A DNA stretch of 64,000 nucleotides from the NCBI GenBank assembly GCA_038321965.1, contig JBBQFL010000009.1:1-64000 (forward strand), given 5' to 3'. This stretch comes from UKL13-2 sp038321965 (GTDB lineage: Bacteria > Pseudomonadota > Gammaproteobacteria > Burkholderiales > Usitatibacteraceae). This document shows, in pieces, positions 37,567 to 48,200 of this stretch (position 1 is its first letter; each line of letters begins with the position of its first letter). A program made the translations under genes and the position numbers. Below the pieces are notes generated by a model. The model was not told the origin of the DNA, did no database searches, and saw only the letters and a program-made list of their open reading frames with translations.

Positions 37567-37800
37567 ATGCAAGTATCCAAATGGGGAAATAGCCTCGCCA
37601 TCCGCCTGCCCGCCGTCGTAGTTGACGCACTGAAACTGCAGGAAGGCGATGATATCGAGGTCGTTATCGCCGACTCTCGAGTACTACGCATCGGCAAAAA
37701 GCCCGGCCGCGAAACTCTGCTCGCGCGGCTACGTCAGTTCCGCGGAAAACTCCCGGCGGATTTCAGCTTCGAGCGCGACGAGGCCAATGGCCGCAGCTAA
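37567..37800 (+). CDS. vapB: AbrB/MazE-type antitoxin (VapB)
   Basis: 77 residues. The swapped-hairpin AbrB fold is plain: MQVSKWGNSLAIRLPAVVVD, then LKLQEGDDIEVVIADSRVLRI. The C-terminal half (about 50-77) is the toxin-binding tail. It neutralises the PIN toxin encoded next, and binds the palindrome directly upstream. An AGGG sits eight bases before the ATG. Its stop overlaps the toxin start by 14 bases. Confidence 0.9.
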   Translation: MQVSKWGNSLAIRLPAVVVDALKLQEGDDIEVVIADSRVLRIGKKPGRETLLARLRQFRGKLPADFSFERDEANGRS

Positions 37801-38209
37801 AAATTTCATCGATAGCAATGTATTGCTTTACCTGCTATCGGCGGATACAAAAAAAGCCGATACCGCCGAGGCAATCTTGCGCGCTGGTGGTTTTATAAGT
37901 GTCCAAGTGTTGAACGAGATCAGCAACGTGTCTCTGCGCAAGCTCGGCATGTCGTGGACGGAGATCAATCAGTTCCTCGCGCCCGTTCGCTCACTATGTA
38001 CTGTCGAATCGCTCACGGTGGAAACGCATGACCAGGGCCGTGAGGTGGCCGAGCGTTACGGCTTGACTGTCTACGATTCGATGATCGTTTCCGCAGCGCT
38101 AGTCGCCGGATGCACGACTTTGTATAGCGAAGACATGCAGCATGGACTGGTGGTAGACAAGCAACTGCGCGTAGTGAATCCATTTGCGAATCCGATCGAT
38201 GCATCGTAG
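37787..38209 (+). CDS. vapC: PIN-domain toxin (VapC)
   Basis: 140 residues from the ATG at 37787, inside the end of vapB. PIN-domain acids are visible: Asp9 in FIDSNVLLYLLS, Glu in VLNEISNV, Asp in YDSMIVSAAL and Asp in LYSEDMQHG. VapC toxins are Mg-dependent RNases, commonly cutting initiator tRNA or rRNA. The pair stands directly before a Wadjet defence operon. 38210-38402 between them is empty. Confidence 0.9.
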   Translation: MAAAKNFIDSNVLLYLLSADTKKADTAEAILRAGGFISVQVLNEISNVSLRKLGMSWTEINQFLAPVRSLCTVESLTVETHDQGREVAERYGLTVYDSMIVSAALVAGCTTLYSEDMQHGLVVDKQLRVVNPFANPIDAS

Positions 38210-38402
38210 ACACCGACCCAATTGCGCGCCCGCATTTTGCCCGACGTTGGTCGCAAAAAATTGAACATCAATCCACCAAAGACCAGAAGAACCGATCAAG
38301 GAATCCACGCAGCATGCCAATCAATCAGCGAGGCGAAACTTTTACTGCTCAGACGTCGAGCTGCTTCCATTGCAACGGCGCATTTCGCTTGGCAACGTCC
38401 GC

Positions 38403-39857
38403 ATGAGTCTCGACTACGCCACCCTCGATCAACTACGCCAGAGCCACCCGGCCTGGCGCTTGTTGCGCTCGGACCATGCCGCGCTCGTCGTGAGCTTTTT
38501 GCAACGCATATTCATCGCGCCTAACGCGCGGGAAATACCCCAAGCCGATTTGGCGGAATCGTTGGAGGATGAACTTTTTGCGTTGCGAGAGCGCGACAGC
38601 AAAGCGGCATTTCCGAAGCTCGCACTCGACTATCTCAACGATTGGGCGAGCACCGAAAAAGGTTGGCTGCGAAAATTCTATCGCGCGGGCTCGGACGAGC
38701 CGTATTTTGACCTGACCCCTGCCACCGAGAAAGCCGTTGCATGGCTGGACACCCTTGCCGCACGGAGTTTCGTTGGCACGGAATCGCGTTTGCTGACGAT
38801 GTTTGAGCTGCTAAAACAAATGAACATGGGGAGTGAGACCGATCCCGAAGCTCGCATCGCGGAATTGCGCAAACGCCGCGACGAAATCGACGCAGAAATT
38901 TCCCGTGCCGAGCTAGGCGAGATCGCGCCGCTGAACGACACGGCGTTGAAGGATCGCTTCCAGCAATTCATGGCGCTGGCCCGTGAATTGCTCGCCGACT
39001 TCCGCGAGGTTGAGCACAACTTTCGCGGTCTGGATCGGCGGGTACGTGAACGCATCGCACTCTGGGATGGCGCCAAGGGCGCGCTACTCCAGGAAATCAT
39101 GGGCGAACGAGATGTCATCACCGACTCGGACCAAGGCCGCAGCTTTCGGGCCTTCTGGGATTTCCTCATGTCAAGCAGTCGCCAGGAGGAGCTATCGACC
39201 TTGCTGGAACACGTTCTGGCGCTACCACCGATTGCAGACCTCAAGCCCGCCGCCCGTACCCGTCGCGTGCATTACGACTGGCTGGAGGCCGGTGAGCATA
39301 CACAACGCACGGTGGCGCGCCTGTCACAACAACTGCGGCGCTTCCTGGACGATCAAGTTTGGCTAGAAAATCGGCGAATCATGGATATCCTGCGTGGCAT
39401 AGAAGGCAAAGCACTGGCATTGCGTGATTCGCCACCATCCGGAACGGTCATGATCGTTGCCGACATCGGTGCGGATATCGAGCTGCCGATGGAGCGGCCG
39501 CTGTATACCCCGGCAATCAAGCCTGTCATTGCCGATGTGACGCTGGCAGCGGGCGAAGGCGACCTGGATGCGGCCGCGCTGTACTCGCAGGTGGTGATCG
39601 ACAAAGCGAAATTGACGCGACATATACGCCATGCCCTGCAGGAACGCTCGCAGGTCACTTTGCGCGAACTTACGCTATCGCAGCCACTGCGATACGGCTT
39701 GGCCGAATTGGTGGCGTACTTGCAGCTTGCCGACGATGCCTTCAAGGCGCATATCGTTGAAGAGACCATTGAGTCCATCGTCTTGACTAGCGAAAGCGCG
39801 GATGGAAGGCAAGTCACCAAGCATGCGCGGTTGCCGCGCGTGATATTTGTGAGGTAA
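38403..39857 (+). CDS. jetA: Wadjet protein JetA (DUF3375)
   Basis: 484 residues from the ATG at 38403, where the family start MSLDYATLDQLRQSHPAWRL begins; the frame is open 11 codons further up. JetA is the kleisin-like subunit (MukF-related) of type I Wadjet. Features: helical N-terminus, a long helical stretch with FRQVE/FREVEHNFRGLDRRVRE near 205, and a C-terminal winged-helix-like part (VTLRELTLSQPLRYGLAELV). It forms the SMC-like complex with JetB and JetC. The TAA overlaps the jetB ATG by one base. Confidence 0.92.
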   Translation: MSLDYATLDQLRQSHPAWRLLRSDHAALVVSFLQRIFIAPNAREIPQADLAESLEDELFALRERDSKAAFPKLALDYLNDWASTEKGWLRKFYRAGSDEPYFDLTPATEKAVAWLDTLAARSFVGTESRLLTMFELLKQMNMGSETDPEARIAELRKRRDEIDAEISRAELGEIAPLNDTALKDRFQQFMALARELLADFREVEHNFRGLDRRVRERIALWDGAKGALLQEIMGERDVITDSDQGRSFRAFWDFLMSSSRQEELSTLLEHVLALPPIADLKPAARTRRVHYDWLEAGEHTQRTVARLSQQLRRFLDDQVWLENRRIMDILRGIEGKALALRDSPPSGTVMIVADIGADIELPMERPLYTPAIKPVIADVTLAAGEGDLDAAALYSQVVIDKAKLTRHIRHALQERSQVTLRELTLSQPLRYGLAELVAYLQLADDAFKAHIVEETIESIVLTSESADGRQVTKHARLPRVIFVR

Positions 39858-40507
39858 TGATGGACGAACAGGCAGTCGAAAACACGGCAGCATCGCACGA
39901 CTTATCGACACTCGCCGTCGTGCTGTTCAAAGGCGTAATCTATCAAGAAAACGACGCCAGTCTTTGGAACGCATTGATCAACCTGCAAGCGCGGGTTCGC
40001 GATTACGTCGCCGTGCTGAACCTGGACCTGGTGTTTGACGAGGCCGAGGGCTACGCTTTTTTGCGCGCCCGTCCGGAAGCCCAGGACGGAACAGCCGCCA
40101 AGCTCCCCCGATTGGTGGTGCGGCGTCCGCTATCATTCCCGGTGAGCTTGCTGCTGGCCTTGCTGCGTAAAAAATTGGCTGAGTTCGACGCCAGCGGTGG
40201 CGACACGCGTTTGGTATTGCCACTGGATGAAATCGTCGAGATGGTTCGCGTGTTCTTGCCGGAGAGTAACAACGAGACCAAATTGATCGATCAGATCGAG
40301 ACCCACCTCAACAAGATTGTTGATCTTGGTTTCCTGCGCCGCCTCAAAGTCAGCGTGGCGGAGCAAGGCGGGCAAACGGCGGCGTTCGAAGTACGCCGCA
40401 TCCTGAAAGCCTTCGTCGATGCACAGTGCCTGGCAGACTTCGACGCACGCCTGGCAGCGTATCAAGCGCAGCTTGCCATGCCCTCGCAAGGGCAGTCAGA
40501 TGAATGA
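39857..40507 (+). CDS. jetB: Wadjet protein JetB (DUF4194)
   Basis: 216 residues. The KITE/MukE-like DUF4194 domain is recognisable (LFKGVIYQENDASLWNALIN, FLRARPEAQDG, then FLLALLRKKLAEF-type helix and a C-terminal winged helix with ETHLNKIVDLGFLRRL). It binds JetA and bridges the complex. It overlaps jetA by one base and jetC by eight, as expected for equimolar subunits. Confidence 0.92.
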   Translation: MMDEQAVENTAASHDLSTLAVVLFKGVIYQENDASLWNALINLQARVRDYVAVLNLDLVFDEAEGYAFLRARPEAQDGTAAKLPRLVVRRPLSFPVSLLLALLRKKLAEFDASGGDTRLVLPLDEIVEMVRVFLPESNNETKLIDQIETHLNKIVDLGFLRRLKVSVAEQGGQTAAFEVRRILKAFVDAQCLADFDARLAAYQAQLAMPSQGQSDE

Positions 40508-43500
40508 CGGCCACACGTTGGCGCTCGATTTCGAGCCGCAGGATGTGCTATCGGGCTTTCGCCTACACCGGCTCGAAGTCTTCAACTGGGGTACCTTCGA
40601 CGGCCGCGTATGGGCATTGAATCCTGCCGGCAAGAATGCCTTGCTCACTGGCGATATTGGCTCAGGCAAATCGACGCTAGTCGATGCCGTGACGACGCTA
40701 TTGGTGCCAGCCAACCGCGTCGCCTATAACAAAGCCGCCGGGGCGGAAAACAAAGAGCGCACGCTTCGTTCCTACGTGCTTGGGCACTACAAATCGGAGC
40801 GAAACGAAGCGAGCGGCATCGCCAGACCGGTGGCGCTGCGAGGCCACAATAATTATTCGGTCATCCTCGGCGTGTTCAGTAACGCAGGCTACGACCAGAT
40901 GGTCACGCTGGCGCAAGTTTTTCACTGGAAAGACCCGCAAGGTCAACCGGCGCGTTTCTTTGTTGCTGCCGACAGCGGCATGTCAATCATCGACGATTTT
41001 TCCGGCTTCGGTAGTGACATCGCCAAGCTGCGCAAGCGTTTGCGCGATGTCGATGCGCATTTGTTTGACTCGTTTCCACCGTATGGCGCATGGTTCCGCC
41101 GTCGCTTCGGTATCGAAAGCGAACAGGCGCTGGAATTGTTTCATCAAACGGTATCGATGAAATCGGTTGGGAACCTGACGGATTTTGTGCGTCTGCATAT
41201 GCTGGAGCCATTTGACAGCGCGCCGCGCGTAGCCGCCTTGATTGCGCACTTTGATGACCTCAACCGCGCGCATGAGGCCGTCTTGAAGGCCAAACGGCAA
41301 GTCGAGCTGCTGACGCCGTTGACGGCCGACTGTGATCGTCATGCATCACTAAGTTCGGAAGTGCTGGAACGCCGCGCTTGTCGCGATGCGCTTCGCCCCT
41401 ATTTTGCGCAGCTCAAACTAGGCCTGCTGGAAAAACGGCTCGCCGACCTTGCCGGTGAGTGGGCACGGCAGCAGGCCCATGTGGAGCGCCTATCCGCGTT
41501 AAACGATAAACAGCGCGCGATTGACGCTGAACTCAGGAAAAGCATTGCCGAAAATGGTGGCGACCGGATCGAACGCTTGACCGCTGACATTCGCAGCAAA
41601 GAGACAGAGCGTGCGAAGCGCGTAGAAAAAGCCGAGCGCTATACAAAGCTGGCACACGCCGTCGGCGAAACGCCAGCCGAAGAAGAGTCAGGCTTCCTCG
41701 AACTTCGTCAGCGTTTTGTCGACATGGACGCCGGATTGAAAATTCGCGAAGCCGAGTTGCAAAATGCACTGACCGAGAACAGCGTTGCCTTTCGTCGGGA
41801 AAAACAGCTGCACGATGAATTGTCCGCCGAGATATCCAGTCTGAAAGCCCGGCGCAGCAATATTCCTGCCGAGCAGGTAGCGATGCGCGCAGCGTTGGGC
41901 AAGGCGCTTGGGTTGCCGGAAGAGGTGATGCCCTTTGTTGGTGAACTTCTGCAAGTGCGCGAAGAGGAACGAACTTGGGAAGGCGTCGCAGAACGGCTGC
42001 TGCGTAACTTCGGACTGTCGCTATTGGTGCCGGATGAAAACTACGCAAAAGTGGCAGCATGGGTCGATAGCACGCACCTGAAGGGGCGTCTGGTCTATTT
42101 TCGGGTGAAGCAAAGCACCCGTGCAGATGCGTCAACCCTCGGCCCGGACGCACTGGCACGAAAGCTCGCTGTCAAATCCGACTCGCCTTTCTACGATTGG
42201 CTGGAGCGCGAACTCGCGCACCGCTTCACCGTGGTCTGCTGCGAAACGCAAGAGCAGTTCCGTCGCGAGAAAAGCGCGGTGACGCGTGCGGGCCAGATAA
42301 AAATGCCCGGTGAACGCCATGAAAAGGACGACCGGCATCGGCTGGAAGACCGCAGCCGCTACGTGCTGGGCTGGACCAATGCCGCAAAGATCGCCACGCT
42401 CGAAACCAATGCGAAGAAAATCGAAGGTCGGTTGCGCGAATTTGGCAGCGTCATCGCAACGATTCAGACTGGGCAAAATACTCTCAAGGATCGACTGACT
42501 TCGCTCTCCCGGCTCGACGAATATGTCGATTTTCGCGAGATCGATTGGCGTTCACTTGCAACGGAAATCGCGCACCTGATCGACGAAAAACAGCAACTCG
42601 AATCGGCTTCGGATGTATTGAAACAGTTAACAGTGCGGTTAAACGAGGTCCTCATCGCGTCAAAGGTGACCGAGACAAACCTGGAGGAGCACAAGGCTCA
42701 ACGCGCGAAAGCCGAGCAGAAGAAAAGTGACGCCGAAATTTTGCAGGCGCAAACCCAGGCAGTCGTCAACGACCCGGCCGCCGCAGTTCATGCTGCCTGT
42801 TTCCCAAAACTCGACACGGTGAGGGGTGAAGTGTTGGGAGAACACCAGCTCACCGTGGAATCGTGCGACAACCGTGAACACGAATTTCGCAATTGGCTGC
42901 AGTCCACAATCAACGCGGCAAGCAAAAAACTCGACGCCTTGCGCGACAAAATCACTCAAGCGATGTCAGCCTACAAGGAAGAATTCAAACTGGAGACTGC
43001 AGAGATCGACGCAAGTATCGATGCCGGTTTCGAATACCGGAAAATGCTCGACAGCCTAAGTGCAGATGATCTGCCGCGCTTCGAGGCATGCTTCAAAGAA
43101 TTGCTGAACGAGAATACGATCCGCGAGGTAGCGAATTTTCAATCGCAACTTGCCCGCGAGCGCGAGACGATCAAGGAACGGATTGCCCACATCAATGTTT
43201 CACTCACCAAGATCGACTACAACACCGGGCGTTACATAGTATTGGAAACGCAGCCAACGCCAGATGTCGATATCCGCGATTTTCAGGCCGAAATGCGTGC
43301 CTGTACCGAAGGCGCTTTCACAGGTTCGGATGACCTCCAGTACTCGGAGGCCAAATTTCTGCAAGTCAAGAACATCATCGAACGCTTCAAAGGGCGAACC
43401 GGGCAATCGGAGCAGGATCGCCGTTGGACGGCCAAAGTCACCGACGTGCGCGACTGGTTTGTATTTGCCGCTAGCGAAAGGTGGCGCGAAGACAATAAAG

Positions 43501-43874
43501 AACACGAGCATTACGCCGACTCGGGCGGCAAGTCGGGAGGTCAAAAGGAGAAACTAGCCTACACCATTCTCGCTGCCAGCCTCGCCTATCAATTCGGTCT
43601 GGAATGGGGCGCAGTGCGGTCGCGATCCTTTCGATTCGTCGTGATCGACGAAGCCTTCGGGCGCGGCTCGGATGATTCGGCGCAATACGGTTTGCGCTTG
43701 TTTGCGCAACTCAATCTACAGTTGTTGATCGTCACGCCGCTACAGAAAATCCACATCATCGAACCGTTCGTCTCCAGCGTCGGATTTGTCCACAATGAGG
43801 AAGGCAGCGCGTCCAAATTGCGCAACCTTTCGATTGAGGAATATCAAGCCGAAAAGGCGATAGCCGCCGGATGA
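40500..43874 (+). CDS. jetC: Wadjet SMC-like ATPase JetC
   Basis: 1124 residues from the ATG at 40500 (MNDGHTLALDF), inside the end of jetB. N-terminal head with Walker A GDIGSGKS at 51-58; two long coiled-coil arms with a central hinge-like region about 480-640; C-terminal head with the ABC signature SGGKSGGQKEKLAYT and Walker B VVIDEAFGRGSDDS. It is MukB-like in plan. ATP-driven loop extrusion is known for Wadjet complexes and measures the size of circular DNA. The catalytic motifs all look intact. Confidence 0.93.
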   Translation: MNDGHTLALDFEPQDVLSGFRLHRLEVFNWGTFDGRVWALNPAGKNALLTGDIGSGKSTLVDAVTTLLVPANRVAYNKAAGAENKERTLRSYVLGHYKSERNEASGIARPVALRGHNNYSVILGVFSNAGYDQMVTLAQVFHWKDPQGQPARFFVAADSGMSIIDDFSGFGSDIAKLRKRLRDVDAHLFDSFPPYGAWFRRRFGIESEQALELFHQTVSMKSVGNLTDFVRLHMLEPFDSAPRVAALIAHFDDLNRAHEAVLKAKRQVELLTPLTADCDRHASLSSEVLERRACRDALRPYFAQLKLGLLEKRLADLAGEWARQQAHVERLSALNDKQRAIDAELRKSIAENGGDRIERLTADIRSKETERAKRVEKAERYTKLAHAVGETPAEEESGFLELRQRFVDMDAGLKIREAELQNALTENSVAFRREKQLHDELSAEISSLKARRSNIPAEQVAMRAALGKALGLPEEVMPFVGELLQVREEERTWEGVAERLLRNFGLSLLVPDENYAKVAAWVDSTHLKGRLVYFRVKQSTRADASTLGPDALARKLAVKSDSPFYDWLERELAHRFTVVCCETQEQFRREKSAVTRAGQIKMPGERHEKDDRHRLEDRSRYVLGWTNAAKIATLETNAKKIEGRLREFGSVIATIQTGQNTLKDRLTSLSRLDEYVDFREIDWRSLATEIAHLIDEKQQLESASDVLKQLTVRLNEVLIASKVTETNLEEHKAQRAKAEQKKSDAEILQAQTQAVVNDPAAAVHAACFPKLDTVRGEVLGEHQLTVESCDNREHEFRNWLQSTINAASKKLDALRDKITQAMSAYKEEFKLETAEIDASIDAGFEYRKMLDSLSADDLPRFEACFKELLNENTIREVANFQSQLARERETIKERIAHINVSLTKIDYNTGRYIVLETQPTPDVDIRDFQAEMRACTEGAFTGSDDLQYSEAKFLQVKNIIERFKGRTGQSEQDRRWTAKVTDVRDWFVFAASERWREDNKEHEHYADSGGKSGGQKEKLAYTILAASLAYQFGLEWGAVRSRSFRFVVIDEAFGRGSDDSAQYGLRLFAQLNLQLLIVTPLQKIHIIEPFVSSVGFVHNEEGSASKLRNLSIEEYQAEKAIAAG

Positions 43875-45046
43875 ACTGGACGCGAGCAGCAGATTTGCGT
43901 GCGCAGGTGCAAAGGCTGTGGGATCGTGGCGGCCTGCTTGCAAGATTGGTCACTGGCGAGTCAGTATTCCCGCAGCGCTTGCTGCTCAAATGCCCCACGT
44001 CTACGGAGATGGCCGACCACTTCGACGACGTGCGCGTCTGGATCAGCGAACTGCGGGCGATACCGCACTGCCGTCTGGAAATGCGGGAATTCAAGCATCG
44101 CGTGTTCGGCGCAAATGCGATTCCCTCGGCAGCATGGATTGATCGCTTCGACGACGCCATTGCACTGCTTGGCAAGCGCCGCGATGTCGTCCGCTTTATG
44201 GCATTGCGCGATGAAACGACGGAGCGCCAGCCGCAGCTATTGGACTGGCTTGCGAAACGGCCACTGGATGCGCTGGCGCTGAGTGAAGAGTGGAGTCGCT
44301 TGCTCGACATCGTCGCTTGGCTGCAGGCACATCCTCGCCCCGGCATCTACTTGCGACAGGTTGACTTTCCAGGTGTCCATAGCAAATTCATCGAAACCCA
44401 CCGCGGCGTACTCGGGGCGTTGCTCGATATTGCGCTGCCAGTTGACGCGATTGAAGTGTCCGCATCTGGCATCAGTCAGTTCGCCTCTCGCTACGGCTTC
44501 CGCGACAAGCCGCTACGAATACGCTTTCGCATACTCGCACCTGAGGTCGGGAGTTTGCCTTGGCCGAGGGGTGCGGACATCACGCTCGATGCAGCGAGTT
44601 TTTCGCGGCTTGACCCGAAAATATCGCAAATTTTTATCACCGAGAACGAGATTAATTTTCTTGCGTTTCCGCCGGTCAAGGACAGCCTCGTCATCTTCGG
44701 CGCGGGTTACGGCTTCGAGATGTTGCGCAACATTGAATGGCTACAGCAATGCCGCATCCACTATTGGGGCGATATCGACACGCATGGATTCGCCATCCTC
44801 GATCAACTCCGCAGCCAATTCAACCATGTCGAATCGTTTTTAATGGACCAAACGACACTGCTGGCGTTTGAGTCGCAATGGGGCAAGGAAGAAAAACAGA
44901 CACTGCGTGATCTGCCCAACCTGACTCTCGACGAAACGATGGTTTACGATGATTTGCGGGACAACCGGATACGCAAGAACCTCCGTCTTGAGCAGGAAAG
45001 GATCGGTTTTGAATGGGTGGTATCCGCGTTGTCTGAAGGCACATAG
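43871..45046 (+). CDS. jetD: Wadjet nuclease JetD (DUF3322-DUF2220)
   Basis: 391 residues. N-terminal DUF3322 (about 1-190), C-terminal DUF2220 Toprim-like domain related to topoisomerase VI. Likely metal-binding residues are Glu258/Glu260 in ITENEINFLAF and the DxD pair Asp301/Asp303 in YWGDIDTHGF. JetD cleaves plasmid DNA bent by JetABC. It overlaps jetC by four bases. All four genes appear complete, so the system is probably active. Confidence 0.92.
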   Translation: MNWTRAADLRAQVQRLWDRGGLLARLVTGESVFPQRLLLKCPTSTEMADHFDDVRVWISELRAIPHCRLEMREFKHRVFGANAIPSAAWIDRFDDAIALLGKRRDVVRFMALRDETTERQPQLLDWLAKRPLDALALSEEWSRLLDIVAWLQAHPRPGIYLRQVDFPGVHSKFIETHRGVLGALLDIALPVDAIEVSASGISQFASRYGFRDKPLRIRFRILAPEVGSLPWPRGADITLDAASFSRLDPKISQIFITENEINFLAFPPVKDSLVIFGAGYGFEMLRNIEWLQQCRIHYWGDIDTHGFAILDQLRSQFNHVESFLMDQTTLLAFESQWGKEEKQTLRDLPNLTLDETMVYDDLRDNRIRKNLRLEQERIGFEWVVSALSEGT

Positions 45047-45103
45047 GTAAAATCGATTGCAGTATCAGAGTAACGTCAACTATGTTGACACGCTCTAGCA
45101 CCA

Positions 45104-45141
45104 GCGGGGCTTTCAGGCACTTTTATGTCCGAAAGCCCCGC
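45104..45141. repeat. Stem-loop, copy 2; possible terminator between jetD and the S41 peptidase gene
   Basis: Arms GCGGGGCTTTC (45104-45114) and GAAAGCCCCGC (45131-45141) pair perfectly. The loop AGGCACTTTTATGTCC is nearly that of the hairpin at 6667-6710. It lies between the convergent ends of jetD and the S41 peptidase gene, a place for a bidirectional terminator, but no T-run follows on the plus strand. Confidence 0.7.
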
Positions 45142-45230
45142 CAATATTAGAGTTTGCCGACCGCGATTGAACGAGTGGCATCACCGCCGAATCAGGTTCT
45201 CGACAGAAAACTTGGTCCCGACTCACACTG

Positions 45231-48200
45231 TCACTTCCCCAGCTGCAACGGCATCGCCGGCGCAACCTTCCTACCCATTTGCTTCTCGCTCGCGAGCCGG
45301 TCCATCACCGACTTGATCGCCGTGTCCAGTTGTGGGTCTTTGCCTTGATTCACAGCGACGGGATCGAGCTCAACCTCGATATCTGGTGCGACACCTTCGT
45401 TCTCCACGCGCCATTCGCGCTCCGGCGTGAAGAACCGGAAGAAAGGAACGACGAGATTGCCGCCGTCGATGAGATTCGGATTGGCCGAGATTCCGATCAG
45501 CCCGCCCCAGGTCCGCTTACCAATGAGCGGCCCCAGGCCCATGCGCTTGAATGCATAGGGCAGGAAGTCGCCGCCAGAGCCGGCGTCCTGATCGATGAGC
45601 ATTGCCTTTGGCCCGTAGATGGCGCCGCCGGGGGTCTCGAATATCATGCCGTCGCGATCCTGCCAGCCGGCCAGATATTGGCGGCTCAGCACATCGGTGA
45701 CGTAGTTCGCGGCCTGACCACCACTGTTGCGGCGGTCATCGATGATTGCCGCTTCCTTGTCGACCTGTGAGAAGAACATGCGATTGAAATAGTTGAAGCC
45801 GTCACTGCCGGTGTCGGGCAGATAGACGTAGGCGAGTTTGCCGCCGGACATCTTGTCGACGTATTGGCGATTGTTTTCAATCCAGTTCCACTGGCGCAGC
45901 GCCGCTTCGCTGGCGATAGGCTCAACGATGATATTGCGTGGTGCTTTTGCCGTTAGTTCACTGGCAACGGTCAGCGTTACTTGTTTGCCGACGGTGTGTT
46001 CGAGGAACGCGTATAGATTTTCTTTCCCACTCACCGGTCTGCCGTTGATGGCGAGCACATAGTCGCCGGCTTTCACGCCGAGACCGGGTGCAGCGAGCGG
46101 CGCTTTCAGGAAGGGATTCCAGCGGTCGCCGCTGTAGATTTTCTTGATGCGGTAGTGATCGTTCTCGACGGCGAAATCCGCGCCGAGCAGTCCCACCGGC
46201 GCTGGCCGTTCCTTGTGCACATCGCCGCCACCGACGCGGTTATGCCCGACCTGCAGTTCACCGATCATCTCGACCAGCAAATCGTTCAGGTCTTCGCGCC
46301 GCTGTACGTGTTTGAGCAGCGGCTGGTAGCGGGCGCGAACGGCGTTCCAATCGATGCCGTGCAGATTGGCGTCGTAGAAAAATTCCTTTTCCATCCACCA
46401 CGTCTCATTGAAAATCTGCTGCCACTCCTCGGGCGGGTTGACAGTCATGCCAAGCTGGCTCAGATCAAGCGCCTTGGCTTCGAGCTTTTCGGCTGCGTCG
46501 GCGATTTCCAGCTTGCCTTTTGCGTATTGCAGCAGCAGCTTTTTGCCATCAGCACTGACACTGAAATTGGCGACGTGCTGCTTAAGCGATTTGGCTTTGC
46601 GGTCTTCGAAATTGAAGCGATATAGCTCGCCATTGCCGGTTGACTCGGCGTCAGGTGGCTCATTGCTTACGCCAGGCTGCGTGCGCTCCAGATAAAATAA
46701 TGCACCATCGGATGCGACGCTAAGCGAGCTGTAGTTACGCTCGGCTACCGGTAGCGCAACGATGCGTTGCTGCAAACCATCGAAATCGATGCGAACAGGT
46801 TTCGGTGGCTTGGGCAGCGCGTCGGGTTTGTCCGGGTCTTTTTTCTCGGCAGTGGCTTTGTCGGCTTCGGGCTTGGCTTCCGGGTCTCTCTTGGGCGCAT
46901 CTTTGGCACTGTCCTTGGCGCCGTCTTTGGCCGCGTCCTTTTTGTCTTCCTCGTCGCCACGCTTGGGTGCGATGGGCGATTTGCCGTCTGCCGCGAGCAC
47001 CATCGCATAGATGCCATTGCGCAATGGCCGCTCCTGCGTGGACATATCGAGGCCGACTTGCGAGGGGCCGGAATTGATCGATGCCGTGAAGTATAGATAG
47101 TCCGTACCGCCAAACACTGGATTGTCCGAGTGGCTCAGGCCATCGGTCACTGCCACACTCTTTCCCGTGTTGAAGTCGTAAATCTTGACCAGGTTAAAGT
47201 AGTTGGGTCCAGCCACGGTGTAAGCCAGCCAACGGCCATCCTGCGATATAGCGATGTTGAATACGCCACGCCGCTTGCGGTTGTCGATCAGCTTGATGCC
47301 GCCTTTGTCGAGGCTGATCGAGTAGAGGTTGAGGTGGTTGTCCTGATAGACGATGGTCTGTCCACCCGGCGCCCAGGCCAACAGCGTGAAGTAGCCGCTC
47401 TTGCCCAATTCGAATGACTGCGATTTCTCCAGCCCCGCCTGATCGCGCAGCACCAGCGTGTGATGCATGCCGGCATCGGAAATGTACGCAACACGCTTGC
47501 CATCTGCACTCCACAAGCCATCCTTTTCGCGAATGCCGGAAGTTTGCGTGAGGTTGCGCACCGAACCGTCCTTCACGGGAACGGTAAAGACATCGCCGCG
47601 TGCGCTGACGACCACGCGTTTACCCGTCGCGGAAAGCCTGGCCGAGGTCATGGCACCGCTCGCGTCTTTCCATTGCGTGCGCGCCTGAATTGCCTGTGCG
47701 GCCAGCGTGATGGGAAGCTCGCGAATGCTGCCCGTGCCGACATCCAGCTCCTTCAGTCTGCCGCCCACTTCGTAAACGACGGTGTTCTCAAAGGCGCTGG
47801 CATTACGCACATCCCACAGCGTTTCCTTGGTGAGCTGGCGTACTTCCTTGGTCTTGCTGCTGTAGATGAACAAGTTGGCGGCGCCATCATTGCGATCCGA
47901 AATGAACACGACGTCATCGCCGACCCATATCGGGTTGGTGTCGGAGGCATTGACGTGGGGAATTTTTTCCAGGGTGTTGGCCGTGGGATCGATGATCCAG
48001 ACCGGCGGCGTGCTGCCACCGCGGTGTTGCCGCCAGCCACTGGGACCTGAATGGGCGGAGCGGTAGGGGCGATAGGCGATGCGACGTCCATCTTTGGACC
48101 AGCTACCTTCAAACGCCAGCGCTTCCATGACCTTCTTCTCATAGCCGCCGTCTACAGAAACTTCATACAGCTGGTTGCTACGGCCATTACCGATTTCGCG

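Noticed and set aside
37649..37786. Upstream extension of the VapC frame inside vapB
   Set aside because: Overlaps the antitoxin in another frame; the PIN domain begins at the ATG at 37787, which is a normal toxin start.
41533..42159. 208-codon minus-strand ORF within jetC
   Set aside because: Shadow of the coiled-coil-coding region; amino acid content is Arg/Ser/Pro-rich as expected for antisense.
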